Below are positions 42,839-53,129 of a stretch of DNA of 64,000 nucleotides, one piece after another. The first letter of the stretch is position 1. The number at the start of each line of letters is the position of its first letter. The translations under genes were made by a program, and so were the position numbers. The notes under the pieces are model-generated. The model was not told the DNA's origin. It did not search any database and saw only the letters and a list, made by a program, of their open reading frames with translations. Source of the DNA: Candidatus Methylacidiphilales bacterium (GTDB lineage Bacteria > Verrucomicrobiota > Verrucomicrobiia > Methylacidiphilales > CAZTYG01); assembly GCA_033875315.1 (NCBI GenBank), contig JANRJG010000024.1, positions 1 through 64,000 of the forward strand. Direction: 5' to 3'.

Positions 42839-44626
42839 TCAATAGGAAAAGATCAATCCAAGGTGGATGCGGGAGTCGAAGCGTTTGTTGAATCCACTGT
42901 CGAGCAACTGGAAACCGTAATCCATCCGCGCACTGAAATAACGGTCGATGAAAAGTCGCAGCCCCCCCCCGGCCGAGGACAACTCCCCGTCGGGATTCTC
43001 ATCTTCCAGCAACTTGACGTTGCCGACCTGGCCGTAGTCCCAAAAACCCAGGAACCGCAACTCGGCCGCATGGCCGGTCCAATCGAAGATCCGGTCGAAC
43101 TTCACCGGCGGCGTGTACAATTCGAGGTTGATGTACCAACCTTCATCGCCGCGGATTTCGGACTCGGCATAGCCGCGCACCGAACTGTAGCCCCCGATGC
43201 CCAATTGTTCCGTGCTGAGGAGGTTGGTGTCCGCCAGTTGGCTGTTGATGCGGGCCTGGGCCTCGAAACCCCAGAAGAGTGGCTGTCGCCTTTCGGCCTG
43301 GAAGCGAACATACGTGTAGGAAGGATCGGAGAAGGCCCGGCTTTTCTCAAAAGCCTGCGGGGAGTTGAAGTTGCCCACCCCGCCCGGGCTGAAAAATCCG
43401 GTCATTTCGAAACGCAGGAAACCACCCGTGGGGTCGGTCCAATCCATTCCGTATCCGGCAACCGCCTGGAAGATTTCCGTCTGTTCCGCATTAAGGGTGA
43501 GGGAACCGCTGAAGAGATCGTTGTCGACGCGGCGTTGGTCCAAGCCGGTGGTGAGGGCATGGCGGAAGTTTCCCTGCGAACCCGGGAGTTGGTGCCGGTA
43601 GCGGAATCCGCTTTGGAAACTGGTGCCGTCCGTCTCCAGGCCCGGCACCCCGGCCCCGGTGACATCAGCACTGGCCTGGGAATAACTCATGTAGCCGGTG
43701 AGTCGGTGGTCTCGGAAGACGGGGATTTCGTAGGAAAGGGCATGCGAGCGCGAAGCCAACAAATCCGGGCTGATGGAATACTGGTAGTTAAAGGTGTGGT
43801 CGAGGCCGAAAGCGTTGCCCCAGTTGAATCCGAAGATCAGGCGTTCTTCAGCGGTGATGTCATTGCCGGTGTCTTCGTAACCGGTGTAAAAGCGGACTGG
43901 GAAGCGGTCCTGGGTCTTGAGCACCACATCGGTCATCCCGGGCCCCTCCCCGGGGGTGAAGAGCACTTCCACTTCCCGGAACGGGTTGCGGTTGAGTAAC
44001 TGGATATCTTCCACCAAAGGGCGAGAAAGGATTCGCCCGCCGCGCGTCAACCGCACCGGGCCGGTGATGCGGCGGTCGGAAAACCAGCGGTTCCCCTCGG
44101 ACCGGACATCCTCGACCCGTCCTTCCAGGACCAGGATCTGCACCAACCCCGTCGTGATGTCCTGCTCGGGAATGAGCACATCGACGACCGGCAGGTCGTG
44201 GTCCCGGTAGATGGCGACGATTTCTTTCACCAGCTCGTTGAGGCGCTTGAGGCTCACCGGGCCGCCGATGCGGCTGCCCAGTTTCTGCCGGACTTCGGGC
44301 ACATCCAGAAGTGGAAGCGCGGATACCGTGACGCCGAGGGGTTGTTTGCGCCCGGCGGCCAGGATCTCTTCTTTGCGGCTGGTGAACCAAAGCCCTTTGA
44401 GTTCCTTGATCAATTCGGTGTCATCGGTGACCTCCGAGGATGGCGGCGGCTTGACCCGGTCCACTTCACCCGTGTCCTCGGGAAGCGGCTGCGGGGCGAT
44501 GCTTTCAAAGCGCGGGATGGTGTCGGAGACCGCGGGGTTGTTGACTTGGGCGCTTGCCGGATGGGTAAGCAGCAAGGAAAACAAAAAGAACGCGGCCGAG
44601 GCAGCAAGGCATGGATCAGACTTCAT
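42839..44626 (-). CDS. Two-partner secretion outer-membrane transporter, TpsB/FhaC type (595 aa)
   Basis: A signal peptide (ending PASA) is followed by a plug-linker region and POTRA domains (LNELVKEIVAIYRDHDLPVV then VDVLIPEQDITTGLVQILVL and GPVRLTRGGRILSRP), then a 16-strand type barrel with RFYTGYEDTGNDITAEER, LGIGGYSSVRGYAESEIRGD (the conserved VRGY/F motif of the L6 loop) and a C-terminal strand ending HLGLIFSY. It exports the large exoprotein encoded just upstream, whose stop overlaps its ATG (ATGA). It belongs to the Omp85 superfamily. Confidence 0.93.
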   Translation of the reverse strand: MKSDPCLAASAAFFLFSLLLTHPASAQVNNPAVSDTIPRFESIAPQPLPEDTGEVDRVKPPPSSEVTDDTELIKELKGLWFTSRKEEILAAGRKQPLGVTVSALPLLDVPEVRQKLGSRIGGPVSLKRLNELVKEIVAIYRDHDLPVVDVLIPEQDITTGLVQILVLEGRVEDVRSEGNRWFSDRRITGPVRLTRGGRILSRPLVEDIQLLNRNPFREVEVLFTPGEGPGMTDVVLKTQDRFPVRFYTGYEDTGNDITAEERLIFGFNWGNAFGLDHTFNYQYSISPDLLASRSHALSYEIPVFRDHRLTGYMSYSQASADVTGAGVPGLETDGTSFQSGFRYRHQLPGSQGNFRHALTTGLDQRRVDNDLFSGSLTLNAEQTEIFQAVAGYGMDWTDPTGGFLRFEMTGFFSPGGVGNFNSPQAFEKSRAFSDPSYTYVRFQAERRQPLFWGFEAQARINSQLADTNLLSTEQLGIGGYSSVRGYAESEIRGDEGWYINLELYTPPVKFDRIFDWTGHAAELRFLGFWDYGQVGNVKLLEDENPDGELSSAGGGLRLFIDRYFSARMDYGFQLLDSGFNKRFDSRIHLGLIFSY

Positions 44627-47600
44627 GGCTGCTTGGAAAGGGCGGCCAGGGCCTGCGCCAGTTGCTGGTAACTTTTCGGGTCGAGTATCGAGAGCAGGAA
44701 TTGGTTGGCCAGTTCGGGTTTGATGATGACCGAATTTCCGTTGGCGTCCTCCTGGTAAAGAAGACCGGGGGGCAGGCGGACTTCGCGGGGATCCAACCTG
44801 CCGGAGAGGATGTCGGCCAGGGCCTGGAGGATGTCATCCTTGGCCGAGGCGGACATGTCCTCCTGCAGGGTGCGTCGCAACTCACGCAGTGCTTCAGCGG
44901 CATCTTCGCCGATTTCCTGGGCTTCGCCCTTGTCGTTGACGGCAAAGAGCCCGAAACCGCCGGAGCCGCCCGCGCCGGTTCGGAAACCAATGCCCAAGCC
45001 GCCGTTGCCGATATCGATGCTGCGCAGACCGAAGTCCCCCACGTTGATGGCCCCCGGGGAAACGGGCGGGGTGTAAGGCACCACCACCACAATGGTGGTG
45101 TCACCGGGCAGCCCTTCACGCACCAGAACCGCATTGCCGGCCCCCGAGGGGGACGAGGGATACGGAGAGGAAAGCTGGATGAAATTGACCGTCAGCAGTC
45201 CGGTCTTGGTCTGGACCTGGGTGCCACTGTAGATGACAAAACGGCTGCCCGAGAGGGTTTCAAGCGAGTCACTGGCCCCGCTCAAATCCGCGACATTGCC
45301 GGATTTGGACGCCAATACGATGTCATTTCCAAGGCCGCTGGCCAGAATATGGGTTCCGGAGAGCAGGGTGATGTCCCCTTCGGAAACGATTTGCACCCCA
45401 CTGGCGGCAATTCCACCGGACATCTCACCGTTGATCTCAAGGTCGACAGTGTTGTAAAGCCGGAAGGCCGCCCCGCGGATGACATTGCCCAGGACGTTGA
45501 TGCGATTGAGCAGATTTTCCAGCACGATGCCCTGGGATGCGGAGAGACTGAGCGAAGCCGTTCGGAGGGCTCCGGTCTGGGTGATGCTCCCTCCGGAGAT
45601 GAGGCTGCTTGATCCATTGACCTCCAACTGGTTCAACTGCATGCCATCCGCTTCACGCAGCACCAATGAATCCGACCGCACCGCCACCGACCCGAAGCGG
45701 TTGCCGGCGTTGTTCAACACCACGCTTTGGTTGGCGGCATTGAGTGTGAAGACACCTCCGACTTCCAGGGCGCCATTCTGGGTCACCGAACCGCTGGCCG
45801 TGGTGGTGAAATCCCCCGTCACGACGATGTCACCGAGATCGATGCCGCCCCCGGAACTGGTGCCACCGGAGTTGATGTCCAGGTTGAGGTTGTTGAAGAG
45901 GATGCTGCCGGAAGGCGCCAGAAGCTGGAGGTCGTCGGCGGAAAGAGTCTGGCTGCCCACCCCCGAGCCCTGGATGTTGCCGCTGTTGGCCCGCAAAACC
46001 ACGTCGCCCGTGGTGGTGATGTCACCATCAATGGTGAGCGTGCCACCGGTGACAACCTTCACCTCACCCGATCCGGCGTCTGCGCGGAAGCTGACGGCGT
46101 TGGACTCGCTGACATAGATCCCGGCGGAACCACCGGAGGTGAAATCAAGGCTTCCTGCCTGGGTTTGCAGGGATGAAAGCGTGGAACCGATGCCTCCGGA
46201 GGCGATGACGGTCAACCGGTCGGCGGAGAAAGTCCCGGAAACCTGCTGCAACGAACCCGTCGGCACCCGGAGAGTGAAGTGGTCGCCGACACTGCCAAAA
46301 TTCCCCGCCAGTCTGGCCGTGCCCCCGGAAAGTGTGAGGTCGATGGTCTGGACAGCCACCCCGCCGGAATAGGTGATCGCCGTCCCCAGGTCGAGGAGGG
46401 TTTGCTCAACAAGGAAAGCGTTGCCACCGAGATCGAGATCCAGCTGGGTGGCGGTGTCCGTATCAATCGGCGCGAGCGCGGTCCCGGTTGCGCCGGAAAC
46501 GGTGAGAGACACCGTGGGGGCCTTGAGGACGCCTGAAGTTTGGAACAGGCCGCCGGCGGTCACGGTCAAATCAATCAAGGTGCTAGCCTGCACTCCGCTG
46601 CCCAAGGTGAGGTCGCCATTGTCCACGGTCAGGGTGAGCGAGGAGGTCGTCGACCCCGTGGTAAGGGTGGTGGCGCCATCGTTGGCCAAAACAACCGGAC
46701 CCCCACCGGATTTGTCCAAGTGGATCTGGCCGGCAGAGGTGGTGGCGGCGGATGTGCCGTTGGCCGCCGTCACGGCACCACTTCCGTAAAATTCCAAGCG
46801 GTTGGCGTCGAGGGTGCCGGACACACGGACCGGGCCCGTGTAGGACTGCGTGCCGGTTGTCGTGACCGAATTCAGCTTGGTGAGGGCGGCCGAAACCGTA
46901 AATGCCTGGAGTTGGATCGCGTCCTGGCCAAGGAAGTCCAGCGTGCCCGCACCAGCCTGGATGGTGACCGAGCGGCCCCCGGCATCCAATCCATAAAGAT
47001 CCACATTGCTGCCCTGGCTGTTGATCGTCAGATCCGCGCCGGTCACCTCAACGCCCCCGGAAAAGGCCAAGCCATCGCGGCCAAGGAACGTGGTCGCGGC
47101 GGAAAGGGCGAAACGAACAAGACCGGCAAAAGAAGTACCGACCGAGCCGTCGCCCAGAGTCACTCCGTTGTGGAAAGTCACCCCACCCGAGCCGCTGGCA
47201 TCAATACCCCCGGAATTTGTGGCCACCGTCGAAGCGAAGTCCGTCGCTCCAGAACCTTCCAGCACCAGTGCCGCTCCGGTGGAGGAGGAAAGGCCGGAAA
47301 CCGAGCCCAGGAGGTTTTTCAGTCCAGAGCCGGAGGAAATTCGAAGTGAATAACCACTACCAGTTAGTGCTCCAAGCCCGATAGATCCACCGGCGCTACT
47401 GGTGTCCAGAACCGTGTTGCTATTCAGATTGACCGCACCAAAGGTGATGCTTCCCGCTGCGAGCGTGCCATACAATTCACTCAAACCGGCGGTGTCATTG
47501 ATATTTCCCGTCACTTGCCCGCCTCCACCAAAATCATAGGTATCGACACCACTACCCCCTTGAAGATCCCCCCCCAAAGAACCCAAAGCCGTGAAGACAA

Positions 47601-50600
47601 AAGCATCACTGACATTTCCACCCGTGAGGCTTTCGATGCTGGTAAAGTCGATCACGCCCAGGTCTCCCGCATCCGCTCCGGTGACATTGAAGGTGTTGGC
47701 CTGGTTGAATCCCACCAGGGTGTCTACCGCGCCCAGCCCATCCAGGTTCACGTCTTCCACCTGCCCTCCGAAGACCACCGCGTGCTGCCCATCGCTCAGG
47801 GTCGTCGCGGCCGTCATGGTGAAGGTGTCCGCTCCGCTCGTGCCCGTCACTTCCACCGTGTCCGTCCCGCCCAGGGCCACTTCGGTGATCGTCGTCGTGA
47901 TTGCCGCTCCCCCAAAGGTCACCCGGTAGGTGTCATCCCCTCCACCACCTTGCAGGGTCGAACTGAAGCTCGAACTGCCGGTCAGATCATCATTCCCACT
48001 GCCGCCGATCACGGTCTGGATGTTGCTCAGGCCTCCGGTGACTTTGTTGGACGTCCCTGCCGCCAGGTTCGCCGTCACCGCTGTGCTGAAGTTGGCAAAG
48101 CTCAGGGTGTTCGCCCCTCCGCTGCCCCCGTTGAGGCTGCCAGCCCACACCACCGCGTCGTCGAAAACAAAGCTGTCGGCCACGTTGTTCCCGCCGACCA
48201 AAGACCCAAAGTTACTGAAGCCCGTTGAGAGCACCGTGCCGCTGTTGGACCCGGTGATGCTCCAGATCGTGGCCGCATTCGGCCCGGTCAGCGTCCCCTG
48301 ACCACCACCGTCAAGTACCTGAATATCTGTAAATGTTCCCGAGCCATTGACCGAACCGGCACCCGTGGCCGTCAAAGAAATAGATTGGCCTGAACCGGTC
48401 AAAACGATCACATCCGAACCCGATCCTCCATCGATCCCTCCACTAAAAGTAGCGCCATTGGCAAAGGTGAAGGTATCCACGCCGTTGCGGCCCAGGAGAT
48501 TTTCGAACCCTTTGTACAGGATACCGCTTGTGGTCACCCCGTTGGTCCCCACATTCCAAGACCGGCTCGCATTGCTGGAACCACGAAGGGTCTGACTCCC
48601 CGAAGGAGCGACAAAAACCTCCACCCCGATGACTGTACCCGCGCGGTTGGAAGGATCCAAATCACCGGTGTCGACGGTCGTCGCAAATCCGGTCGCTGCG
48701 GAGAAATCGATCGTGTCCCCCGTGGTCGCCCCCCCTCCGTCGATATCCCCAGAAAATGTGGTCGCGCCGGAGAAAACAAAGGAATCATCCCCGCTGCCGC
48801 CGACCAGTTGGTCAATGTTGGAATAGGTGGCGCTTTGGGTGCCGTCGTTAACCGTGCTGGCGGAAATTGTGAAAATGGCTCCGTTGTCGGGTCCGCGCAG
48901 TATGGTGGTAATCCCGCCGCCCGATCCCCCCGAGATGTTCAAAGCAAGCACATCGGGAAGCGCATCAGCAAAAGTGAGGGTTCCATCTGAGCTCTGGGCG
49001 AAGTTAAGGTTCAAATCCCCGGTGGCACTGCTGATGACGGCACCACTTTGGAATGTAAGGTTTCTGTCGGCAGAGAGGGTGAGGTCGTTGGCTGAGGTCC
49101 AGCTGATGCTTACCCCATTGAGTATCAAAATATCGCCGTTGGCCCCGGTGGTCTGGATGACCAGGTTGCCCACGTTTTGCAGATAATCGGCAACGTCCTG
49201 GTCCAGCAGCGTGGCCGTGCTCACGGTTCCGTTGCCAATCGGAACGGAAGTCCCATTGCCGGTGATGGTGATTTCCGTCGGGTCGATGAGGAAGGTCCCG
49301 GCTTTTCCTGCCGGGGCGGAGACATCCACGCCCGTCAGCCAGTTGGGGAAAAACCACGATTCCAAACCCGAGACTTCCACAAAACCGCCATTGCCACCCT
49401 GAACACCCCCACGCGCGGAAATAGTCCCCTGGAAAGAAGTGGCCCCGTTGGACCAAACCACCACCAGACCCCCATCACCGGACTGGCGCGCATCCGCCTC
49501 GATGCGTACTCCGTTCTCCACGGTCACGTTCTGTGCTTCGCGGATGTCCGGATCATCACCGTGGAGTCCGCCCCCCATTTCGACACTCCCGCCACCCGTC
49601 CGGCCGGAAACAGTCAAGCCCGCACCATGGGACAGCAGGATATGGTCACCCTCGATGCGGATGGAACCGCCCTTGGAAAGATCGGAAGAGGTATCCAACC
49701 GGCCGGAGACCCCAACCCCGGACCCTTCGATGCGGATCGAACCGCCCGAGCCGTCGGCGTTGCGTGCATAAATGCTGCCACTGTGACCCAGCGTTCCGTC
49801 GCGGGCCACCAGATAGACCCGGCCTTCCTGTTTGAGGCTTCCTGTGGCGCGGATGATGCCCTCGTTGTTGATGGCCAGGGCGTAGGGATTGCCGCCGGAA
49901 GCCACCAACTCGGCTTGGGCAGCGGCGATGGCCCCGGCATTGTGCACCCGGCCATCCAGTCCCTCGGGCCGGACGAAAATCCTCCGGCTGGCGTCCGGTG
50001 CCCAAGAAACCAGCACTTCCCGGCCACCGGCCAGGGCGGCCACGCCGGAGGGTGCCGAAAGGGTTCCGGTGTTACGGACTTCGCGCGAAATGAGGATGAG
50101 GTCCCCCGAGCGGGCCAGGATCGTGCCCTGATTTTCGATCGCCGCCGCCGAAGTCCCCTTGAACCGCCAATCTTGGCCGGTCACCAACCGTTCTGGATCG
50201 GCATCAAGTGTGGTGGCCAGAAACGATCCAGTGTCCACCACCGCCCCACCGCCGACCAGAATCCCATTCGGGTTGATCAAAACCACATGCCCATTGGCCT
50301 GCAGCGTACCGAACAACTGCGAGGGATTGCCGGACATGACCCGGTTGACCGCGAGCGAGGAGGATGAGGGCTGCACGAACTGCGTCAACTCGCCCCGGCC
50401 AATCGAGAAATCCTGCCAGCCAATAACCACACGGTCGCCGGTGGTGACCGTCAGGCGGTCCGGGGTCCGCTCAAAGGTTGCCGTTCCCGATTGGATCACT
50501 TCCCCCACCGGATTGGCCCGCACCCCCGATAGACCAGGAAAACAAGCCAGCCAGACCACCGCGGACAAAATCCGTGGGGGCGCGTGGAAGACAATTTTCC

Positions 50601-50613
50601 GGCGGTATTTCAT
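44623..50613 (-). CDS. Filamentous haemagglutinin-type exoprotein, TpsA (1996 aa)
   Basis: After a signal sequence (ending VRA), the TPS secretion domain shows GDRVVIGWQDFSIGRGE, LAVNRVMSGNPSQLFGTLQA and the hallmark INPNGILVGGGA. Most of the rest is a long beta-helix of G/N/S/T-rich repeats. Between about residues 600 and 1040 there are RTX-like calcium-loop repeats such as LVGGSGDDSFVF, IGGSGNDDLTGS and LQGGGGDDTYRV. The C-terminus (about 90 residues) is helical and charged, ending ALAALSKQP. The start at 50613 gives a normal signal sequence. It precedes the tpsB gene with ATGA overlap. Adhesion or matrix structure is the likely role. Confidence 0.92.
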   Translation of the reverse strand: MKYRRKIVFHAPPRILSAVVWLACFPGLSGVRANPVGEVIQSGTATFERTPDRLTVTTGDRVVIGWQDFSIGRGELTQFVQPSSSSLAVNRVMSGNPSQLFGTLQANGHVVLINPNGILVGGGAVVDTGSFLATTLDADPERLVTGQDWRFKGTSAAAIENQGTILARSGDLILISREVRNTGTLSAPSGVAALAGGREVLVSWAPDASRRIFVRPEGLDGRVHNAGAIAAAQAELVASGGNPYALAINNEGIIRATGSLKQEGRVYLVARDGTLGHSGSIYARNADGSGGSIRIEGSGVGVSGRLDTSSDLSKGGSIRIEGDHILLSHGAGLTVSGRTGGGSVEMGGGLHGDDPDIREAQNVTVENGVRIEADARQSGDGGLVVVWSNGATSFQGTISARGGVQGGNGGFVEVSGLESWFFPNWLTGVDVSAPAGKAGTFLIDPTEITITGNGTSVPIGNGTVSTATLLDQDVADYLQNVGNLVIQTTGANGDILILNGVSISWTSANDLTLSADRNLTFQSGAVISSATGDLNLNFAQSSDGTLTFADALPDVLALNISGGSGGGITTILRGPDNGAIFTISASTVNDGTQSATYSNIDQLVGGSGDDSFVFSGATTFSGDIDGGGATTGDTIDFSAATGFATTVDTGDLDPSNRAGTVIGVEVFVAPSGSQTLRGSSNASRSWNVGTNGVTTSGILYKGFENLLGRNGVDTFTFANGATFSGGIDGGSGSDVIVLTGSGQSISLTATGAGSVNGSGTFTDIQVLDGGGQGTLTGPNAATIWSITGSNSGTVLSTGFSNFGSLVGGNNVADSFVFDDAVVWAGSLNGGSGGANTLSFANFSTAVTANLAAGTSNKVTGGLSNIQTVIGGSGNDDLTGSSSFSSTLQGGGGDDTYRVTFGGAAITTTITEVALGGTDTVEVTGTSGADTFTMTAATTLSDGQHAVVFGGQVEDVNLDGLGAVDTLVGFNQANTFNVTGADAGDLGVIDFTSIESLTGGNVSDAFVFTALGSLGGDLQGGSGVDTYDFGGGGQVTGNINDTAGLSELYGTLAAGSITFGAVNLNSNTVLDTSSAGGSIGLGALTGSGYSLRISSGSGLKNLLGSVSGLSSSTGAALVLEGSGATDFASTVATNSGGIDASGSGGVTFHNGVTLGDGSVGTSFAGLVRFALSAATTFLGRDGLAFSGGVEVTGADLTINSQGSNVDLYGLDAGGRSVTIQAGAGTLDFLGQDAIQLQAFTVSAALTKLNSVTTTGTQSYTGPVRVSGTLDANRLEFYGSGAVTAANGTSAATTSAGQIHLDKSGGGPVVLANDGATTLTTGSTTSSLTLTVDNGDLTLGSGVQASTLIDLTVTAGGLFQTSGVLKAPTVSLTVSGATGTALAPIDTDTATQLDLDLGGNAFLVEQTLLDLGTAITYSGGVAVQTIDLTLSGGTARLAGNFGSVGDHFTLRVPTGSLQQVSGTFSADRLTVIASGGIGSTLSSLQTQAGSLDFTSGGSAGIYVSESNAVSFRADAGSGEVKVVTGGTLTIDGDITTTGDVVLRANSGNIQGSGVGSQTLSADDLQLLAPSGSILFNNLNLDINSGGTSSGGGIDLGDIVVTGDFTTTASGSVTQNGALEVGGVFTLNAANQSVVLNNAGNRFGSVAVRSDSLVLREADGMQLNQLEVNGSSSLISGGSITQTGALRTASLSLSASQGIVLENLLNRINVLGNVIRGAAFRLYNTVDLEINGEMSGGIAASGVQIVSEGDITLLSGTHILASGLGNDIVLASKSGNVADLSGASDSLETLSGSRFVIYSGTQVQTKTGLLTVNFIQLSSPYPSSPSGAGNAVLVREGLPGDTTIVVVVPYTPPVSPGAINVGDFGLRSIDIGNGGLGIGFRTGAGGSGGFGLFAVNDKGEAQEIGEDAAEALRELRRTLQEDMSASAKDDILQALADILSGRLDPREVRLPPGLLYQEDANGNSVIIKPELANQFLLSILDPKSYQQLAQALAALSKQP

Positions 50614-50876
50614 GTTTTCTGGACAGGGAACACCCTTCAATATTCCCAAATCCGTGGGGCTGTCGAGAAGCATTCCACCGGCCACAAAGAGTCCGAAATT
50701 CCCCGCCGTCAACACAACTAATCCAAACCGATTTTCATTATATTCAAATCTTATACAATAGACCCCGTCCCCGGTGAAAAAAACCTTTCCCCGGCTCCCA
50801 GTTTATCGTTCCGCGCGTGTGATTTTACTTTCCCTCGCCCCGGGGCTTGAGCATCTTGCTCCGTGGATCGTCTCGC
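50614..50876. promoter_or_regulatory. Divergent intergenic region, TPS operon and CHASE2 cyclase
   Basis: The 263-bp gap between divergent genes contains a short AT-rich island (50725-50760) in otherwise GC-rich DNA. A TATAAT hexamer reads on the minus strand at 50737-50742, suitable as a -10 box for the TPS operon, but I see no good -35 at 17 bp. No clear plus-strand promoter. Confidence 0.4.
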
Positions 50877-53087
50877 ATGTCCCATTTCGCCAAAAAACTC
50901 CTGTACGGCATATTCGCCCCCCTGATTGTCACCGGGCTCGTCTGGCTGTTCCACGATCAGGCCATTTTCCAACGCCTGGAGAATCTGACCCTCGACTGGC
51001 GCTTCAACAATTTCCGCGCCGCCGCCGCCAACAACTCCGACCCGGACCTCTTCCTCATCGCCATCGACCAGGCCTCGATCGACAAATACGGCGGCTGGCC
51101 CTGGCCGCGCAACACCCATGGCGATCTGCTTTATCTCCTGGAATCCCAGGAGCCCCGTGTCGTGGCTTTCGACATCCTCTTCACCGACCGGCGCGACGAA
51201 AAACGCGACCGCTTTCTGGCCAATAGCGTCCGTGAAGACCAGGCCAACAAGTATTTCGCAGAGAGCCTGAAAAAATCCGGCCGGGTCATCCTCGCCGCCC
51301 AGGCCCAGACCGGCGCGGTGCAGGCGCCCCGTCGCGGACGGATCGACGACGGCCAAACCAAGCCCATCGGCCGGGTGACCGGCGAGGTCATGGACGTGCC
51401 CGGGGTGAATTCCTCCGACGACGTGCTCCTGCCCATGGCCCTGCTCCGCTATGAGGCCCTCTTCGGCTTCACCGACACCGCCCCCACCCGGGGCAATGAC
51501 ACGGTCCGCCGCACCATGCCGATGGTCATCCGTGTCGGGCGCCAGCTCTACCCCAGTTTCGTCACCCAAATCCTCCTGCGCCAATGGAACGTCGACCCCG
51601 CACAGGTCACGGTTGAATTGGGCCGCTCCATCCAGTTTCCCACCGCCGAGGGCCTGCGCGCCGTTCCCATCAATGACCGCGGCGAATTCCTCATCAACTA
51701 CCGCCCCAACCTCCGGATCGATCAATACCCCTTCGGTTCCCTGGCCCAAAGCCTCTACGACCACACCCAGCTCGGCAAACCCCTTCCGTCGGACTTCCCC
51801 AAACTCGCCGGCCGCACTGTCATCACCGGCGTCACCGTGGCCGGCCTGATGAACCAGGCCGACACGCCGCTCTCCGGCGCCACCCCTCCGGTCCTGACCC
51901 ATATCCAAACGCTGGTCAACATCCACCACAACGACTTCCTCCGTGAAGCCGCGCTTGGGGCCGAAATCTGGGGCTTCCTCATCGTCAGTTGGGCCTCCCT
52001 CCTGGGGGTCCGCCGGGAACGCTTCCTCTTCACCATCGGCGTCCCGATGTTGACCCTTTTTGCCTTCAGCATCGCCTCCCTCGTCCTCTTCAACTACCAG
52101 AACCTCATCCTCGATTACTTCTGGCCGGTCACGGGTTTCATCGCCCTCCACACCGGCTCCCTCGTCCTCAACTGGATGGAACAACTCAACTCCAAGCAGC
52201 AACTCCGCAGCGTTTTTGCCTCCTACATCGCCCCCAGCGTTTTGAACCAGCTCCTGCAAAGCCCCGACGCCATCCGCCTCGGTGGCGTCCGCAAGCCCGT
52301 CACCATCCTTTTCTCCGACATCCGTGGATTCACCACCATCAGTGAAAGCCTCCCGGAAGAGGCTCTCGTCGCCCAACTCAACGACTACTTCGAAAAAATG
52401 GTCGGCAGCGTCAACCGCCACCAGGGCACCCTGCACAAGTTCATCGGCGATGCCGTCATGGCCGTCTGGGGTGATGTCGTCTCCAGTTCGCCGGTGGAGG
52501 ACGCCCAACGGGCGGTCCGTTCGGCTCTGGAAATGGTCACGCTGGCCGGGGAACTGAACTCCCGCTGGACCGCCGAGGGCAAGCCCCCCTTCCAGATAGG
52601 CATCGGCCTCAACTTCGGCGAGGTCGTGGTCGGCAACATCGGTGCCACCCAGCGGCGCGAATTCACCGTCATCGGTGATGCGGTCAATCTCGCCTCCCGC
52701 ATCGAGGGCCTGACCAAGCATTACCGCGCACGGGTGCTCGTCGGGGAATCCCTGGCCGGCATGCTCGAAGGCGCATTCATCCTTAGGTCCGTCGGCCGGA
52801 TGGTGGTCAAGGGCAAGACCAAGTCCGTGGGCATTTACGCCGTGCTGGCGGAAAATGGCAGCGAGGCAGCCGCGGAATATTCACCCAGCTGGCTTCTCCG
52901 TTACGAGGAAGCCTACCGCGCTTTCACCGGGCGGGATTTCGAAGGGGCGGAAAAACGCTTCCAGGACTGCCTCAACCAGGTGCCGGACGACTTCCTCTGC
53001 ACCCTCTACCTCAATGCCTGCCGGGATTACATCGCGCACCCCCCGCCCGAGGACTGGGATGCCACGGTGGAAATGAAGGAAAAATAA
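50877..53087 (+). CDS. CHASE2-domain adenylate cyclase (736 aa)
   Basis: One N-terminal membrane helix, then a periplasmic CHASE2 sensor (LFLIAIDQASIDKYGGWPWP, VVAFDILFTDRR, FRG/PPR-type SDDVLLPMALLRYEALFGF), then about three membrane helices at 365-440, and a class III nucleotide cyclase domain. The metal Asp pair is in ILFSDIRGFTTIS and FIGDAVMAVWG. The Lys in LHKFIGD and the Thr in EFTVIGDAVNLASR are the residues expected for ATP rather than GTP. A C-terminal 80-residue tail looks TPR-like. ATG at 50877 is preferred over TTG at 50847. It is divergent from the TPS operon. Confidence 0.9.
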   Translation: MSHFAKKLLYGIFAPLIVTGLVWLFHDQAIFQRLENLTLDWRFNNFRAAAANNSDPDLFLIAIDQASIDKYGGWPWPRNTHGDLLYLLESQEPRVVAFDILFTDRRDEKRDRFLANSVREDQANKYFAESLKKSGRVILAAQAQTGAVQAPRRGRIDDGQTKPIGRVTGEVMDVPGVNSSDDVLLPMALLRYEALFGFTDTAPTRGNDTVRRTMPMVIRVGRQLYPSFVTQILLRQWNVDPAQVTVELGRSIQFPTAEGLRAVPINDRGEFLINYRPNLRIDQYPFGSLAQSLYDHTQLGKPLPSDFPKLAGRTVITGVTVAGLMNQADTPLSGATPPVLTHIQTLVNIHHNDFLREAALGAEIWGFLIVSWASLLGVRRERFLFTIGVPMLTLFAFSIASLVLFNYQNLILDYFWPVTGFIALHTGSLVLNWMEQLNSKQQLRSVFASYIAPSVLNQLLQSPDAIRLGGVRKPVTILFSDIRGFTTISESLPEEALVAQLNDYFEKMVGSVNRHQGTLHKFIGDAVMAVWGDVVSSSPVEDAQRAVRSALEMVTLAGELNSRWTAEGKPPFQIGIGLNFGEVVVGNIGATQRREFTVIGDAVNLASRIEGLTKHYRARVLVGESLAGMLEGAFILRSVGRMVVKGKTKSVGIYAVLAENGSEAAAEYSPSWLLRYEEAYRAFTGRDFEGAEKRFQDCLNQVPDDFLCTLYLNACRDYIAHPPPEDWDATVEMKEK

Positions 53088-53129
53088 GTCTTTCCCCAAA
53101 CTTCGCACCTCCCTGCCTCCGCGCCTTTT

